DNA of 64,000 nucleotides from Zonotrichia leucophrys gambelii (GCF_028769735.1 NC_088171.1:133471033-133535032); one strand, 5' to 3'. Positions 15,392-31,600 are shown, numbered from the stretch's first letter. Numbers and translations are program-made. Notes: generated from the sequence alone by a model not told the origin.

Positions 15392-16690
<1,299 letters not shown>

Positions 16691-19665
16691 TTTTCCATCA
16701 GTTACTGATCCAAGACATTCTTGATACTGGAGAAAAAGGAGCTGGGAAAAATTATTTATGAAATTTTCAGGTATAGGTAGGGTCAAGAAGGGACCTGGCA
16801 GCTATGTCTACTCCAATCACTTTCTGCTTTATCTTGGAGGTGCCTGAGACATTGAGGATACTAAGTGCCTGACACTGGGAGTTGCTGAGATGCCATCAGC
16901 ACCAAACAAATTTCTGTCCCTGAAGTTCTGGCAGAACTCCCCAAGGAGGCAGCAATCAAGCACCTGTGGCCTCCACGGGTTGGTACCAATGCTCCAGCTC
17001 CAAAAAACAGGGTCTGGCCCTCCAGTTTCTGCCACTTAAAACCCCATGAAATCTGTTTCTTTTCAGCCATCACTCTTGGCTAGACTATGAGTCAAATTTA
17101 GGATTTTCCATCCAAGCTCTTAATTTGCTTCCCCAACAACATTGAAAGCACTAAGTTTCTGCTTTGGATACTTGCTTACTGACTAAGACCTCAAATACAC
17201 AATCATCTGACACATTGCACAGCTGGGCACACATCCCCAATGGGATCTTCTAGTCCAGCCATACATCAAACAAATTTGTAGTAATTGTCCGTTCAAACCA
17301 GAACAGCTTTCCATACATCCCTAAGATCACCAAAGCCAGAACTCATTGGATCTGAAACCCCCTCAGAGTGCCCATTTGCTCAGATTTGGGATATTGATGG
17401 TGATTTTGAATGGTACAGGCCATATTGACTGAAGCTGTGACTGTCTGGACAACAGAGGACTGTGGAAGTATTAAAGGGAACAGCCTTATAAAAAAAAGGT
17501 AACACTTAAAAACCACCTTATTTCTGCTGGAAATGTGCTGGAAGTCAAGCACATTTCCTCCACTCTCATCTCCAGTGAGAAATACTCTGGAATTTTTCCC
17601 CCTGCAATGCTAACTAATCTGCTATAAGAGAAAGCCCAGTTGACTTTGAAGTGGTAAGTATGCTTAAATTTGCTGCAGGCTTCAGTATCCCTGAGGGTCC
17701 CTAAGGCCTACAAATTATTTTTATTCATTTAAAATGAAATAGAAAAAAAAAATCAATACAGCTGAAAAAAAGACACTGGAGAGTTTTGTAACCCCCTCAC
17801 TCTCCCTACGGTGTTTCGTCTTCAACCGAATGGGATCTCCTTTATCTTTTCTTCTGGAGAAAATTCTGCTTTCATTCAAAGCAAAGTAGAATTTGACAAA
17901 TGGTCTGGAAAAGGCACAAAATATTGCTGCCATAACTGTGTCTGTTGTGAATTAGGACTGTTGGTGTGTTTGTTTGCATATTCTGCCAGCGCTGTATATG
18001 GAGAAAAGCTCCAATGAAAGTGCTGTCACAGAACAATTTATTACTGCACCACAGGGTATGACTGCAGCAAAGATGTCATGTTTCAGCAGTCCCAGGAACA
18101 CTGCAGTGGAGACCCTGAGTTCAACTTTGTCACACAAGAGGAGGGTTTATCTGGTAGCCTATGCTGATATCTGGGCTTCCATATCTTCCGTGCTGCCACT
18201 TAACACTTTAGCCCTCCTGAAGCTACTGGAGATGCATCTGCCACACTTCTGTCAGACACCCAGTTACTCTGCAAGAGTAGCATGGGCTGACTCAAGGGAG
18301 CACAGATTTAGTGTTTGGAGGCAATTTTCCTCCTCCTGTTTGTGGAAACAGGGAGCTCAAGGAACAAATGTGTCATCCAGCCAAATTGCATCAATAGATT
18401 AATACTGTAACCCTGCTATTCAGGCTATGGTTACCTCTGTGCTATTCAGCTAAATATCCCCCAAAATATTGAAACATTTCTGGGAAATGCTTGTCATCGT
18501 ATATTAAGCTTAGGTCCTGCAAACCCTTCTTAATCTTCATACATTTTCCCCACATTTCAAGTGTATTAGTTCCTATAGCAATGAGATGCCATTGGCATGG
18601 GAGAGCTCAGTGGCATTCATAATAACCCTTATTTAGGGAGAATTATAGAGTCCGTTTATAAAACAGAAAGTCATTTATACTATGGTTTGTCAAATAAAGA
18701 AAGTGTTTATGGGCCAGGTTTGGATCTGGTGGTGTGGGTGGGAATTTTGCTACTGCCTTGCGTTGTATCCAGTAAGGTCCTTATGCTGCACACCATATGT
18801 CTTGCTAACCACCACACAGTCCCTCACCCCAAACTGCTACCTCCTCTATTTCTTTTGGAAGAGTATCTACAAAGACAAATTCATGCAAAGTACCCTCATT
18901 GTTTATAAAGAACACTAAAAGCATAAATATTTTTAGGAGTTCCTCAGTGATAGGAAAATCTAGGCTTCAGACAGAGATGCCAGATGATCTAGTTGTTGAT
19001 TTCAGAAAAAGATTTCTGCAGGTACTGCACTCTCTTCTGTTTCATGTCTCTGCACCCGCCTCTCACTGACTCCTGGCTGCCATTTTAAAGAACAGTATGG
19101 AAATTATTTCAGACATGTAGAAGATGGGGTGTGATTCAGTTCGAGATCTCAGTGGGCTGCAGGGATGGAACTGGTGATTGTGAAAAGTCTTCCTACACAT
19201 TTTCCATATATTTTACATGTCATCCCACAAAAGGAATGAAAATAGAAGAGTCCATTTTACCAAAGCTGTGAGAAGAAGAGTATAGAAACTAGAAAGGTGA
19301 GTAAAATATGCCAGGATGCCTCCATTTCACACAAGCTATTCCACAAAAAACAGGGAGCAGTGACCTTCCACACACAATATTTCTTAAAACCTTTGCCACT
19401 AATCCACTTCCTTCATCATGTATAGTGCAATGCACTAAGTATAGAGAAATAATTCAGAAAAAAAAAGATAACTCCCTAAGAAAATGCAAGTCTGAAAGTG
19501 GAATTAATACCAATGATAATTTAAAAAATTGGATTTGGACTTGTGTGAACTGGCAGATCAATGTTACTGGAGTTTTGAACAAGGTATTTTTGGAGGAGAT
19601 TTGAAGTGAATGAGGGAGCTGCCCTATGTACTGCAATGAGAAAAGACTTGAATAAAATAGACCTG

Positions 19666-19780
19666 TTATATTGATTTAAAAGGTAATTTCCTCATGATAC
19701 CCTTTTACACTACATTATTTTGGTCATTATGGGACTTTTGATGATTCTCTACTGATAGAAATAGTATCTTTAGACAGACA
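19666..19780. repeat. local direct repeat, copy 1
   Basis: About 115 bp similar to 20943-21055, in the same orientation. Shared blocks include gtaatttcctcatga, acccttttac, tacattattt, tcattatgg and atagaaatagtatctttagacaga. It does not resemble CR1 or the LTR here. Confidence 0.85.
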
Positions 19781-20942
19781 CATGGAAGTGTGTGAAGGAA
19801 GGCATCAGGATGACCATGCGGAAAGGACTTTTTATTCTGCAGTGCCCTCAGACGAAAAACACTGCCTGAGGCACACTGACATCTGAAAGCCTCTCTGAGC
19901 TAATTTCCACCTTCCTCCTGGGACATCTAGGATGGGGAACTCTATATATGAAGGCAACCAAGGATCTTATGGAGGGATCATATTAAACCTCTAGAAGCAG
20001 CATGTGTTTGTCAAGATCCAGCTTTGTGGTTGCAAAGGGTGCTAAATTTTAGAAATTCAGTGCTAACTAGGGAAGGCTACAAGAAGTTTTAATGTCTTAC
20101 ATTAACTTTCGCCTGAACTCTATTCAGCTCTGCCTGACTCTTTATGCAATATGGGACATATTGATATGTGTCAGTTCTGTCTGGAGGGATGTACCAAAAA
20201 TATATCAATCTTGGTACATGATGAGACTGAATTGAATATTAAATTGTTATTCTACATAGGCAACACATTGCCTAGATTGACTCACACATACAAAAAGAAA
20301 TGTCTGACTTAATTTCTGTGCTTTTTATGTCATTTTTGTGCATTTCTGTAATTTTAAGAAGAATCTGGTCTACTTTCACAGCTAAAGTTTGTTTCTTGTG
20401 AAAGAGGAACAGTGACATCCTGTGGCTCAACTATAGTAAAAACATGTATTTTATCACTACCCTTCCTTGGATGTGTTTTCTCCTCTTCTATATAACTTAG
20501 CAAGAACAGAATCTAAATCTTAGCTACCAAAATAAAAAAAAAGGGGATTCACTTGTGAAATAATCTTTCTGTATATGTGGGATTACAGACATGAAGAAAT
20601 TGAAGACATTTAATAAATGTGACATTCTAGCTTAATGCTAATCAAAATAGTTATTTTAAATTATAACAATAATTAGAGAAAATAACTTAGAAAAAGACTT
20701 GAAAATAGGTATGAAAAGTGACTTTTGAAAAATAAAGTCTCATCAGGTCTAGGATTTAAGCCTTCCTTTAATAAGCACCTTTTTGTCTTTGGAAATACTT
20801 TGATTATCACTGTTAGCAGAATGTATTTGAAAGAACAGACTTCATTCAGAATATGATGGCATGTCTTCAGGGTAAGCTGAGAGCAGCAGCAAATGTAATA
20901 ACTAAGCAAAGCATGGTCATATTCACAAAGGAAAAAAAATCT

Positions 20943-21055
20943 CATATATTAATTTAAAAAGTAATTTCCTCATGAGACCCTTTTACTACATTATTTTTGT
21001 CATTATGGAACTTCTGATAATTGTGTAGTTATAGAAATAGTATCTTTAGACAGAT
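20943..21055. repeat. local direct repeat, copy 2
   Basis: Second copy of the element at 19666-19780, about 1.28 kb away, with scattered substitutions and a 2-bp gap; identity by eye is in the mid-80s per cent. Either an old local duplication or two copies of an unrecognised repeat family. Confidence 0.85.
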
Positions 21056-24000
21056 ACTATTTTCAGATAATGTACCGAAAATTATACTAAAGGAATTTTA
21101 CAAAGGCCTTGCAACAGTAACATAACAGACTTCTGTAGAAGAAAAGAACTTCAGAACTCCTTCCCTTTGGTATAAATTTAGTGTCATATACTGGTGACAT
21201 CCTGAAGAACTTAAATCTTAAGACACTATTTTCTTATCAGATGTTTAATCAGAAAGATTGTTTTTGCAGTTGTCTTCACATCAGGTTCACACTCTAGATT
21301 TTCTTCTCAATATATGTTGCTCTATTTGCACATTTATCAGTTGTGAGGTTGTCCCTTACTTGAAACTAGTTTTCTTTTATTAAGATTCTCAGAGAGAGTC
21401 AGTGGAGCTGTTGCATTACAGCTCTGCAGGTTCTGCTAGGGCTCTTGACTGTGGCAGCAACACAAAGAGCAAAGGTTCTCCTGTCCCGACTCCTCAAATA
21501 CAAATGGCCGAGTGGATGGGTGACAGTGATGAAGAATGAAATTGGAATTGAAAACAAACCTGTTCAGACAGAAAGGCTGAAATGTGTTTCTTGAGCATAA
21601 GTGATTTTCTCCAGGGCTTCAATTTCATGACTTTTTTCCCCTTCAATGCAAACAACCTCCAAAGGCAGAAATGTGTTTATAGGAAAGAGGACACCTCAAT
21701 GTGATGTCAATGTTGTGCATGATGCATACATTCATGATGGAAGACAAGAATTCCAAGCCTTAAGCTGTAAAGAAACATTGTTGACAATAGATTATTTCTT
21801 ACCTTTCTTATCATTCAAAAGGTATGCACTCAGGCACTATTTTTTAAATATAAAGAAAAGAAAATTACATCCCCACACACAGCACAGAGACTGTTCACTG
21901 AAATAGCTAATTTCAGAGACAAAAGAATACACCATCTAGCATTTGCATGTATTTCATTATGTTTGACTGGCATATGGTGATCCGTAAGCTTGCTGCTAAT
22001 ATAGAGCCTGTGTTTTTTAATTAAATTGGTGGTCTTAAAAAAGGTACCTAGTCTCCTGAGTAAGGTATAATCTTTTCAATTTTGAATATTGCATGGTCTC
22101 ACACCAGCACTGCAGTAGTCCTAAAATTGCTTCAGCCTCTAGAAGTTGCTTCAGAATAATTTTTAAATATAGGCTTGTAAAATTATAGTAAAGGACAAAG
22201 CAAAACTATAAGCAGGGATTTCCCCAAAGAAAAATGAAACAAAGAACAGCGCAGGCTATAATTCAAATTGTCAATTAGATTTGACTCAGAGGAGTTTGAA
22301 AATTAAGTTTTTAATTTCTATATATTCCTTCCACTAATCTGTTTGTGAACTTTAGACTGTCAGCTGAGAAACAAAAAGAGAGAAAAACTAGACTCTTTTG
22401 AACCAGAGATTTAATAACTCCCCCAGGTCACAGTGCTCATTATAAAGGGAATGAAGTGCTGGTTCTTGGGCAACAGAGCAAACATCTGCATCCTGAAACA
22501 AGCCAGGTGCTCTAAATCAGGGCAAAACCAAGGCAGCCCAAGCAGCAAAATCTGAGCATGTCCTCTGTCTCTCCAGCCTGCCTGAGTCCCTGCTATGATT
22601 GTGTCTGCAGCTGCAGCGACCTCCCAACCGAATAAGCACACCTGGAAACACTGATGGGCAGCAGCTGTCTGGCACCCACAGCGAAATTCCCAGCAGGCAT
22701 CAGGTGTTTGCCTGGCTTTTCCTAGGGGAGCTGGATGCATGTGCACTGTGCAAGCTTTAAAATGTCATTGTTAGTTTGTGTGTCAGTGAATAACATTTAG
22801 GTCTTGAATTGAAATGACAAGGGAAAGAAACATGCTGCAAGACGTTCTGCTATTGGCAAAAATACTCGCTGCATTTTATTGTGAATTTCCTTTCTGTAAA
22901 TCCTTGAAGACTCTCTCCTTGTGAACAATAAAATGTTACCTTACAAACAGCTGAAAACTGTGCACACCTATCACTATAAGCAACACATCATCTCCTTTAT
23001 ATTCCCTTTCCCAGGCACTGCTTTACCAAAGTACAGGATTGATTTTCATGCATTTCTTCAAATACTTCTGTATAATAGCAGTTTACATGAACTCCTTATC
23101 TGCTCTGTTCTTCCCAGTCTGCCTTTGCTCATCAAAACCATACAGTACCTGCATCCTGACTCCTAAAATGAAGAGAAGCTTTCAAGAGAATCACTATAGG
23201 AGATGCCTATTTACACAGGGGTTTGTATACCTATATACTTTTTAATATCAGCAGTGCATGTGTAGGAGTATTCACATCCCTGCAGATATCCTCATGAACA
23301 AAAGCTTTCACACTTGAATGTTTGCAAGCCAAAGGCAGAGCAAATGCCACCAAAGGCTGCTTTTATGAATGGGGATCATGTGGTTTTATTTTACTCCAAA
23401 GGTTTATGCATCTGGGAGCTATGTTGCATTGCTTGAATGGTGCATTTTTGCTTTGATATGATTTCATTCTCAGCTTGGTCCAGGAGTCATGTATTAAACA
23501 CTTGCTTTCTTTCATTGGGCGAAAAAAGCATTGGTTTTGGTCATACAATACTGTGTCCCACTCCATAAATGCACAATAGATATTTTACAACTGCTAAAAA
23601 ATCACCTTTTGGGTAAATCATACATAAGAAAGAACATTCCCCATGTGTCTGGGTTGTCCCAGGCATGTCCCCTTTTACCTCCATAATGAATCTTAGGATG
23701 TAGGAAATCCAAAAGCAGCCAGAAATCGTACACTGTGTACATGTGTCATTTGTCTGATTCCCCTGGTAGTTTATAGACTGTGCAGATGACAGTGTAAATG
23801 CAGCGTGTACTGGATCCATCTGACTGACTGTCTGTGCACAGCTGCACAGCACATGCAGAGCACATCAGACATGCTGAGGTTGGGATGCACTTCCAGTTCA
23901 TATGTAGGCCACCTGGGTGGCTCATGCACACATACTTCTGGCCAGGAAACCCTTGTCACAAATACAGCAGTCCTAATTTAATCCAGGAACAGATCTGGAA

Positions 24001-25889
24001 ACAAGTGCCAATCACCACAATTCTTCTGCTTCCTCCCTTAGGCATGTCTGGCATTGCAGATAAGAGATGAACTCCTACCTGTACACACTGAACTCTTCGG
24101 TTTATCTTTTTGTAACATTGCTATTCAAACATTTTCCCACCTTTCCCAATTTGGATTTATTGTGACTTCAAAATTTAATAGCTCTATATCATATTTTACA
24201 GGTGCCTATATGAAAGGAAATATTTAATGCATTTATTTTCTAGAGATTGTATTTGGCATTCCCAAAAGGGGTTTCCAACTCCATGTTCCAAACCATCTGA
24301 GAGACAACAGCAGCCAGAAACTTCATACTTTTACACAGGCAAGACCTGGTTCTACTCCTGCATCCAGAGCCCAGGATCAGTCATGAAGAATCAGTTAAAT
24401 GCAACATCTCCAGCAGAGCTGAGCTGTCTACTGGCAAAGCCCCTCTAAAACACTTTGCACACTGAAAGCCTCCTGTAAATGATTTGGCTTGTCTTTGACC
24501 ATTTCACTGGATTACTTGATATAAACACTGAGCATTTGTTGCTTGCTGTTACACAGTCATCTCCAGTTAGCCATCCACAAATTAGTGGTCAAAGTAAAGT
24601 AATACTTTGTTGCTCTTTTCTCTTCCTCTGGTTTTGTGTTCACTGATGAGAAGAACCTGCTTGTTATGGATGGATGAGTTTTTCTCAGAATTTCAGCTTT
24701 TTCTCAGGATACTCTATACAGAATTGGATTGTGATTTAATGTGACCTCAGCTCTGGATTTCTGTCCTGTAAAAGACATTCAGATTTGATTTAACCTTTGT
24801 CTACATTTGCACATGACTTTTGGATGAGACTTTTTTTTCTTAAATGGTATTTAGCACCAGATTATAAAGACTTTTTTCAGCCTTAGAGTCACCTAAGCAA
24901 ATGTATTTGCCAGAATCACAATTATTCATCAGCCCTTCCAGGAAGTAAGTACCATAAAGTATGTGGCACTGCACCTCGATTTATATCAGCTGCTCATGTT
25001 CCAAATTTAATTTTTAAAAACTGTATATGCACATACCTATAAATATGCAATGTTTTTCAAGAAAAATCATGCAGTTTGATGCAGCTTAATAAGCACTAAA
25101 ACAGATGATATTCCAGTAACATTGCAACAACTCATCCTAGAGACTTAAAACCATTGAAAAGCTAGAGCTACCAAGGCAACCTTGACTGTGATCCATATCT
25201 CCTTAAGTCACCTGGCTCTATTGCAATAGACCATCTGATCACTGTCTGTAAGTTAAAGGTCTGTACTTCAGAGAGGTCTTTTTTCTCACAGACGGAACAC
25301 TGTGCTCTCAGCATGTGCAGCAATGGTAGTAAGTCAAGGGATAAAAATCAAGATGTTTTCTTTCTTCTCTTGGCAGCAGAGGTTTGGAAGCTTTGGTAAT
25401 GTTATTTCAGAATTAAAAGTAGCCTCCATAGCTCCAGCTCATTAAATTTTCATCATTGCTAAAGCATATAGATCAACAACATGGATATTTTCTAGAGAAG
25501 GTGGATCTGGTATGGCAGGAGGTAGGATACTTTAATGACTGACAGTGCTGCTGGTGAATACATAACAGTAAGTGTTGATAAAAGATCAGAACAATTTCAT
25601 TTAAATTATTTTAAATGTAATATATATATTTTAATGTAATTTGTGTCTGAATAGCAAAGATTATTATCAGGTAACACCTAGTTTTATAAGGAAATCCTCA
25701 CAAAGTTCAGCACCTGGGAAGGAATAACTCCATGCACCATTGTATTCTGGGAGCAACCCTGCTAGAAATGAGTGCTGTGAAAGGCACCTGGGGTCCCAGT
25801 GGACACCAAGATGAACATGAGGCAATAATGTGCCCTCCTGACTGAAATGACACATGGTAGCCTGGGCTGCATTCAGCAAACCATTACCA

Positions 25890-26376
25890 AAAGGTCAAGG
25901 GAGGTGATCCAGCCTCTCTACTTAGAGAGGTGAAGCCACAGAGACACGGACATACTGGAGAGAGTGCAATAAAGGGCCATGAAGATGTTTAAGCATCTGG
26001 AGCATGTGTCCTATGAGGAAAGGCTGAGAGAGCTGGGGCTGCTCACCAAAAGAGAACACTCAAGGGGGACCTTATCAATGGCTATAGGAACTTTTCAGCA
26101 GTGCCCAGTGAGAGGACCAGAAGAAAAGGCACAAAGTGAAGCATAGGAGGTTCCCTTTGAATGGCAGGAAACACTCTTTTACTGTCAAGATGACCAAGCA
26201 CTAACACAGGATGCCCAGGGACGCTGTGAAGTCTCCCTCCTTTGAGACTTTCAAAAGCTATCTAGACACAGTCCCGGGCAAGCAGCTCTGGGTGGCCCTG
26301 CTTGAGTGGGGTGAACTAAACCAGATGGCCTCCAGAGGTCCTGCCAACTTCAGCAATCTGTGAATCTGTGATTTTG
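25890..26376 (+). mobile_element. CR1 LINE fragment, 3' UTR and end
   Basis: Forward-oriented CR1: gtcaagggaggtgatccagcc, gagagtgcaataaagggcc, aaggctgagagagctggggctg, ggccctgcttgagtggggtg, and the terminal repeat aatctgtgaatctgtgat. 5'-truncated and diverged, so an old insertion. Confidence 0.92.
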
Positions 26377-28607
26377 AAAAGAGATGAAAACTTTGCCATG
26401 TTTAGTGTTCCACCATTCATTTTAATCATCAAGTGGGGCTGTTCATAGGAGCTGCAGCTTCAGGAAGGGACACATCAATGCAGAACAATTTTAAAAAAGC
26501 TCAGGTCTCCAATCCCTGCAGCTCACGACCCAGCAGTTAGTCAGGCACACACAAGGACCACTCCAGTGTTTTCCTCACTGTTGTTTCTAGCCCTCACAGT
26601 GCTGGCTCAGAGGAAAGAGCAGCACTTATGTGCTGTGAGCACGATGAGAGTAACCCAAGGGAATGGGACCCCAGCACAAAGAACATGCTGTTTCACTTAG
26701 ACCCTTTTTCAGGAAAATGAAAAAAACTTAAAATAACATGTATGCCATCGCAGCAGTTTCCTTTGGATTAAAAACAGAACATTAGACACATATTTAATCA
26801 GTTTTGCTGTCCCTGGGCTGCTAATATTTGGCACTATCCCCCTTTCAATTAAGAGGTGGTTCTCTAGTTCTTAAATAAAACTAGTCAGGAAATTTCCACA
26901 AATGCTTTCTCATATAAAATGCATTTTCTGCAAAGCTGAACTTTACTGCAAGGAAACAATAATATACCTTGAAGTTTCTGAATCTTCACTGGGCAACACT
27001 GACTCCAAGAAAAACACTTGGCTGGTAAAAACACTTCAGACGAGATCAGTTAGACCTTACCTCATGGTCACAAAAGTCATAGAAATGTCTCAGGGCAGTT
27101 TAGTTCAGATAATACATGCTCTAGTTCTTTTCTGCAAAAGCTTCCTTAGACATTCCTGAAGCTGAAACATCAGACCAGGTCCAATTGATCTGGGGACCCC
27201 AAACCACCAAGGAAAAATGGGGATGCTGCATTTGAACTACAATTCCTGTGAGGAATCCAAATCCCTCTGAGTCTTGAACTCAGAATGTTCAAGTAAATAA
27301 ATCAAAATGAAACAATTTTATTTGGAGTTAAGAAATTTCACTTCAGTTAACTTCAAAGGAATTGAAAGCATCTGCTGAAATGCATTTTAACTAGTTCTGT
27401 AAAAATATTGATATTCTTTGTTCTCCCCCTTAAAATGCAAAGACAAGTAATGTCTTGGGGTTGTTGATCTACCTTTCTGTGTAGGCAAGATGTAACAGAA
27501 ACGTAGTCTGACCCAGAAAGTCACCTCAGAGTTTGCTGAAGTTTAAGGCAAGGATGAGCCAACACCTCTTTCAGTCTGCTCTCCTGGACATCTCAGAGCA
27601 CCGCATTTTATCCAGTGTCCACGCAGTGAGTGAACTCAGCAATACGTGTGACTAAAGTAAAATTTGTGTGAACAAAAGTCTCCCAAAGAAAGCATTTAGA
27701 CTTGTTTAGGCAGTATCACTGGGGTTTTTTTGGTATTGTGTTGCAGTAGTTTCTTGCCATTGCTGTTCAGGGCCTGTTTCATGTTTTCTTCTGACTTCAT
27801 CTTCATACGGCCAGAGCTTCCAGCCATAACTGTTGCTGTGGCCATATCTGTTTGATTAGAGATTACTTCAACATCCACCTTTTTACTTCAATAAACACAC
27901 TGTCCTTCCAGTCAATGAAGGGATAGTAACTTCTCTAGCTCTCAGCTAATTTTGTTAACTCTTTTTCCTTATTTTCCAGAACTATTTTTTTCTAATTGCT
28001 CAACATCTTGTTTAAAAAGCTGACTGCAGTCCCATGTGTCATGTTCCCACACTAGGCTTAAAATGCGCACACAGGAGAAAAGTAACTCCTAATTTCTACT
28101 TATCACTGACCTGGTTGTATACCTGGGGACTTCATAAGTCATCTGGCTTCAATATCATGGCAGCAAATTGTCATGAACTTTAATGAGTTTCCATGTCTTA
28201 TGTCTTGTGTTCCGCGCCTTATAATAGCTACAGTTGCTTCCCAATACCTTCTAACCTTACTAGGGCACTCTTAACTTTTTATAGAATACTACAATTCTCC
28301 CTTGACAAATTTATCACACAGGAATATATTTAATATATTCTCTGATCCAAAAACTAATCTAAAATTTGACTTCTTCTTTCATAAAATATACAACTCTCTT
28401 GAGAAAAGGACTTTTATGAAGAAGTGCTGATATGTCCATACTTTCTTCCCTTTCCTCCCCCCTTTTTTTTTTGACAACACACAGGACACACAAAAGCAAA
28501 ACACACAGAATACATTCAGACCAAATGGTGATGGATGTAAGTTTTCAAAATCTTCTAAATTTTCCCCTTCCTTTCCTGTTTTTACCACTTTTTTCCCTAG
28601 TCAAATT

Positions 28608-28628
28608 CCCCCCCCCCCTTTTTTTTTT
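28608..28628. repeat. C11-T10 homopolymer junction
   Basis: Eleven C followed directly by ten T, in a pyrimidine-rich stretch (about 28440-28630) that also contains CCCCCC followed by a T run near 28460. Confidence 0.9.
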
Positions 28629-31600
28629 AATTTTCATTTCTAGACATTTATGTAATGTGAAGCTCTGGTCAATTCTGAAAGAAGTGAAAGAAGCAAAAAA
28701 GTCTGGAATGTTTTTCCATAGGGAAAGCACAACCTGTGTTCTACTTTCTACTTTGTTGAAAGAATGAAAAGGAATAAGTACAAAATATATAGGATCTCAC
28801 CAAGAGACAGACTAAGAAGAAAAAGAAATCTACAAACTCAGAACTAGTCAGGACAAAGAAACTTGTACACATCTTCTCAGAAATAACTTCACTGCAGTCA
28901 GTGAACGTAAAGGACTGGGATACACTGGAGTGGTCCTGGCGTGGTCTTGCAGATTGAGTTGGGAGCAGAAGGGAGCACTGTGAATTCTTTCCACATGGAG
29001 ACAAACATCTCAGTGTCCAGAGGGGCTCAAAAATAGCAAGAGGACAGAAACTCTTCCTGAACTAACCCTTGAAGAATAAATACCAGTGGTTGGGCTTGCA
29101 GAGTAGCTTTCTGGCAGGGGACCTAAACCTATGGCAATTCCTGATTGCACCTCGGCGACCCCCAGAGCAACCCTCACTTAAGCTACTGCCAACAAGAACC
29201 CTTTACACGCACTTGCTGACCTTGCAATACAAGCCATCTCTGCTTCCACACCTTGTTCCTTAAAGCCTGGTGGCTCTAATAAAGCCACCAAGAAAATTCC
29301 CATAGATTTCAGTAAATACAAAATTTTACCCATTGTGCATTTGGGCTGTACCACCATTAATAAAAATTCTATGAGTACATTCAGTGACAGATGAAAAGAA
29401 CCCAGCCCCCTTCTATTGTCCTTTGTTCTGCATCTGGCAGGGATCCAATCCAGCAGCAGGGTCTCACTAGTTAGGGGGAGAACAAAACATGTGATGAAAT
29501 ATACCCATGCAAGACAATGCTCTTGCATACCTCCTTTTCAGCTGAGGCAACACAAAGTTGATAGACAGCTAAGAGTGACACTACTTAGCTTCCACTAATC
29601 AAAGTATTTGAAGGGCAGGCAAATAAGAGAAGATGATGTTCCTAAATTTTTCCATGCCATGTGCATAAAAGGACGTATCCCTCTTCACCCAGTGTCATCA
29701 GGAAGTGGCTCTCCAGAATTAATTAGACCAGTTCTCTTGTACATCAGCTGGGAATCAAGCTTCTTTTGTTTGCACTTTTGAATTTTAAAGGAGGAGGGTA
29801 GTGGCTATATGTTGACTTTGTGTGTGTCTGCATCTGTGTGTAAATCCATGTAGAAAAGCTGAGTGTAAAGCTTGGAATAATCATTAGAATATTAGGCAAG
29901 AGAACCAGAAAATCTACTCACTTCCTTCATTTCACTGAAAGAAAAGTATGACAAGGAGCAAAACCCAAAGCAATACTCAACCCTGGTCTTTGGATGCTGG
30001 CTCTGAACTGTCAGTGGCCATTACATCAGATAAGCCATGAGCCTAAGCCAAAGTCTAAAGCATTATAAGGCCAGGAAGGTAAAAAGAATCAGGGCCAGTG
30101 CAAGCTTTAAAAGTCGGCAAAGAATTTTAAAGCCATATGCTGCTTAACAGGCACCAGGGTAGAGGGAACGTGAGACTAGAGAAATATGATCTGCAGATCA
30201 AGTCCTAGTAACAATTCTGGCAGCAGCAACATTCAAAACCATCTGCAGCCAGTTTAGCAAACAATCTGGAACACCACCAGGAACAAATTAAAATAGTCAA
30301 TCCTGGAAGTCATGAAAGTCTGTATGAACAAGAGCCTGAGCAAATGAAATGGTGTTTTCATGAGAATATCTTGCAATATTCTCAAAAAACATCAAAAGAT
30401 TTTTTTGCCCTCTCTTTCATGTGAAGACAGAAAGCTGAAAGGAGAGTCATATGGGTAGGCAGAAAGCAAGACGTTTCAGCACTGGAGCTCCAAAGCAATC
30501 AAAATGCCATAGATTTCACTGGCAGCAATATTAATACAAGTCAGGAAGAGTCCTCCTGTACACTGCAGGGCCTCAGACCCAGATATTCCACTACACTTTG
30601 CAGCACATGTTGAGTGCAGGAGCTGGGAAGCAAATGTGCTGAGAAATCCCACAGAGAGGGGTGTGGGTGAGAAAACTGGCTAGCATATGCCGTGCTCCAA
30701 CATGTAGCAATTGAACTCTCACTACATGGATCTCATTGTGCAGCACCTCCTCCAGCAAGTGAAAAAATCCAGTGCATGTGTGTAATAGGTTAGAAGTTGA
30801 GGATGCAGTGCCAACAGGAAACGGAAAAGGGGAGACAAGTAGAAAAACAGGCAGTTGTGGAAAATGCAAGGAAACACAACGCCATTAATGCTATCCAGGG
30901 AGCATCATGAATTGTCTGGAGTGAAGAATGAGAGAGAAAGTGCATTCACAAAGGCTCACACATTGGACACAGCACAGCCAGGGACCTCTTTTGTGGACTG
31001 GATCCCCTCTTTTGGGGCAACTTCTGTCTGCTAAGTTTCACTGCAGGCACAAGAGGCACCTTCCGCTCCTGCTGCTCTAGCGCCATGCCCTGCTCTGCTC
31101 CAGCAGAGAGAGCAAAGGCCTGCCCACTCCAGCTCACCCTCCTTTTTAACCTGGGAAAGACAGGAAGGTTTTCAGTTGTGAGTTTGGATTTTTTTGAATC
31201 AAAAGGAAAGCTGAATTCAATCCAAATCCCTGGCACTTCAGATTCTCACTAGTTTAGCTGAATACAGGAGCTATTGGAGAGCTCTTTTCACAGAGCAGTT
31301 TGACCCATCAGCACAGATGGAGACGCAGAACATACGATCTGGGCCAGGTTCTTGTACAGATACTGCAGGGTGTGAACAGGCGAGTTTCATGCAGTGTCTA
31401 TTAAAAGGAACATTAGCATGGTATTAGCTTGGTTTTGAGCAGCCAGGAGGACAACATGAGAATAAAAAATTAATTTGTTAATCCTGCTGTGACTCTTGTT
31501 TTCATCATTCTACTCTTAGCTTTGTTACTCCAGAATTAATAGACATTAAAGCAAAATTGTGTCTGCTTTAATTGCAAGTCCTATCCTCTTTGGCTTTGAC

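Larger units (their letters stand above)
16691..25889. other. intergenic, one local repeat pair, nothing coding recognised
   Basis: Contains the direct-repeat pair at 19666 and 20943. The 142-codon plus-strand frame at 17974-18402 and the 111-codon minus frame at 22411-22746 show no family resemblance. Confidence 0.55.

Noticed and set aside
17974..18402. 142-codon plus-strand frame as a gene
   Set aside because: No recognisable domain, no spliced partner and no codon signal. An expected chance length for this amount of DNA.
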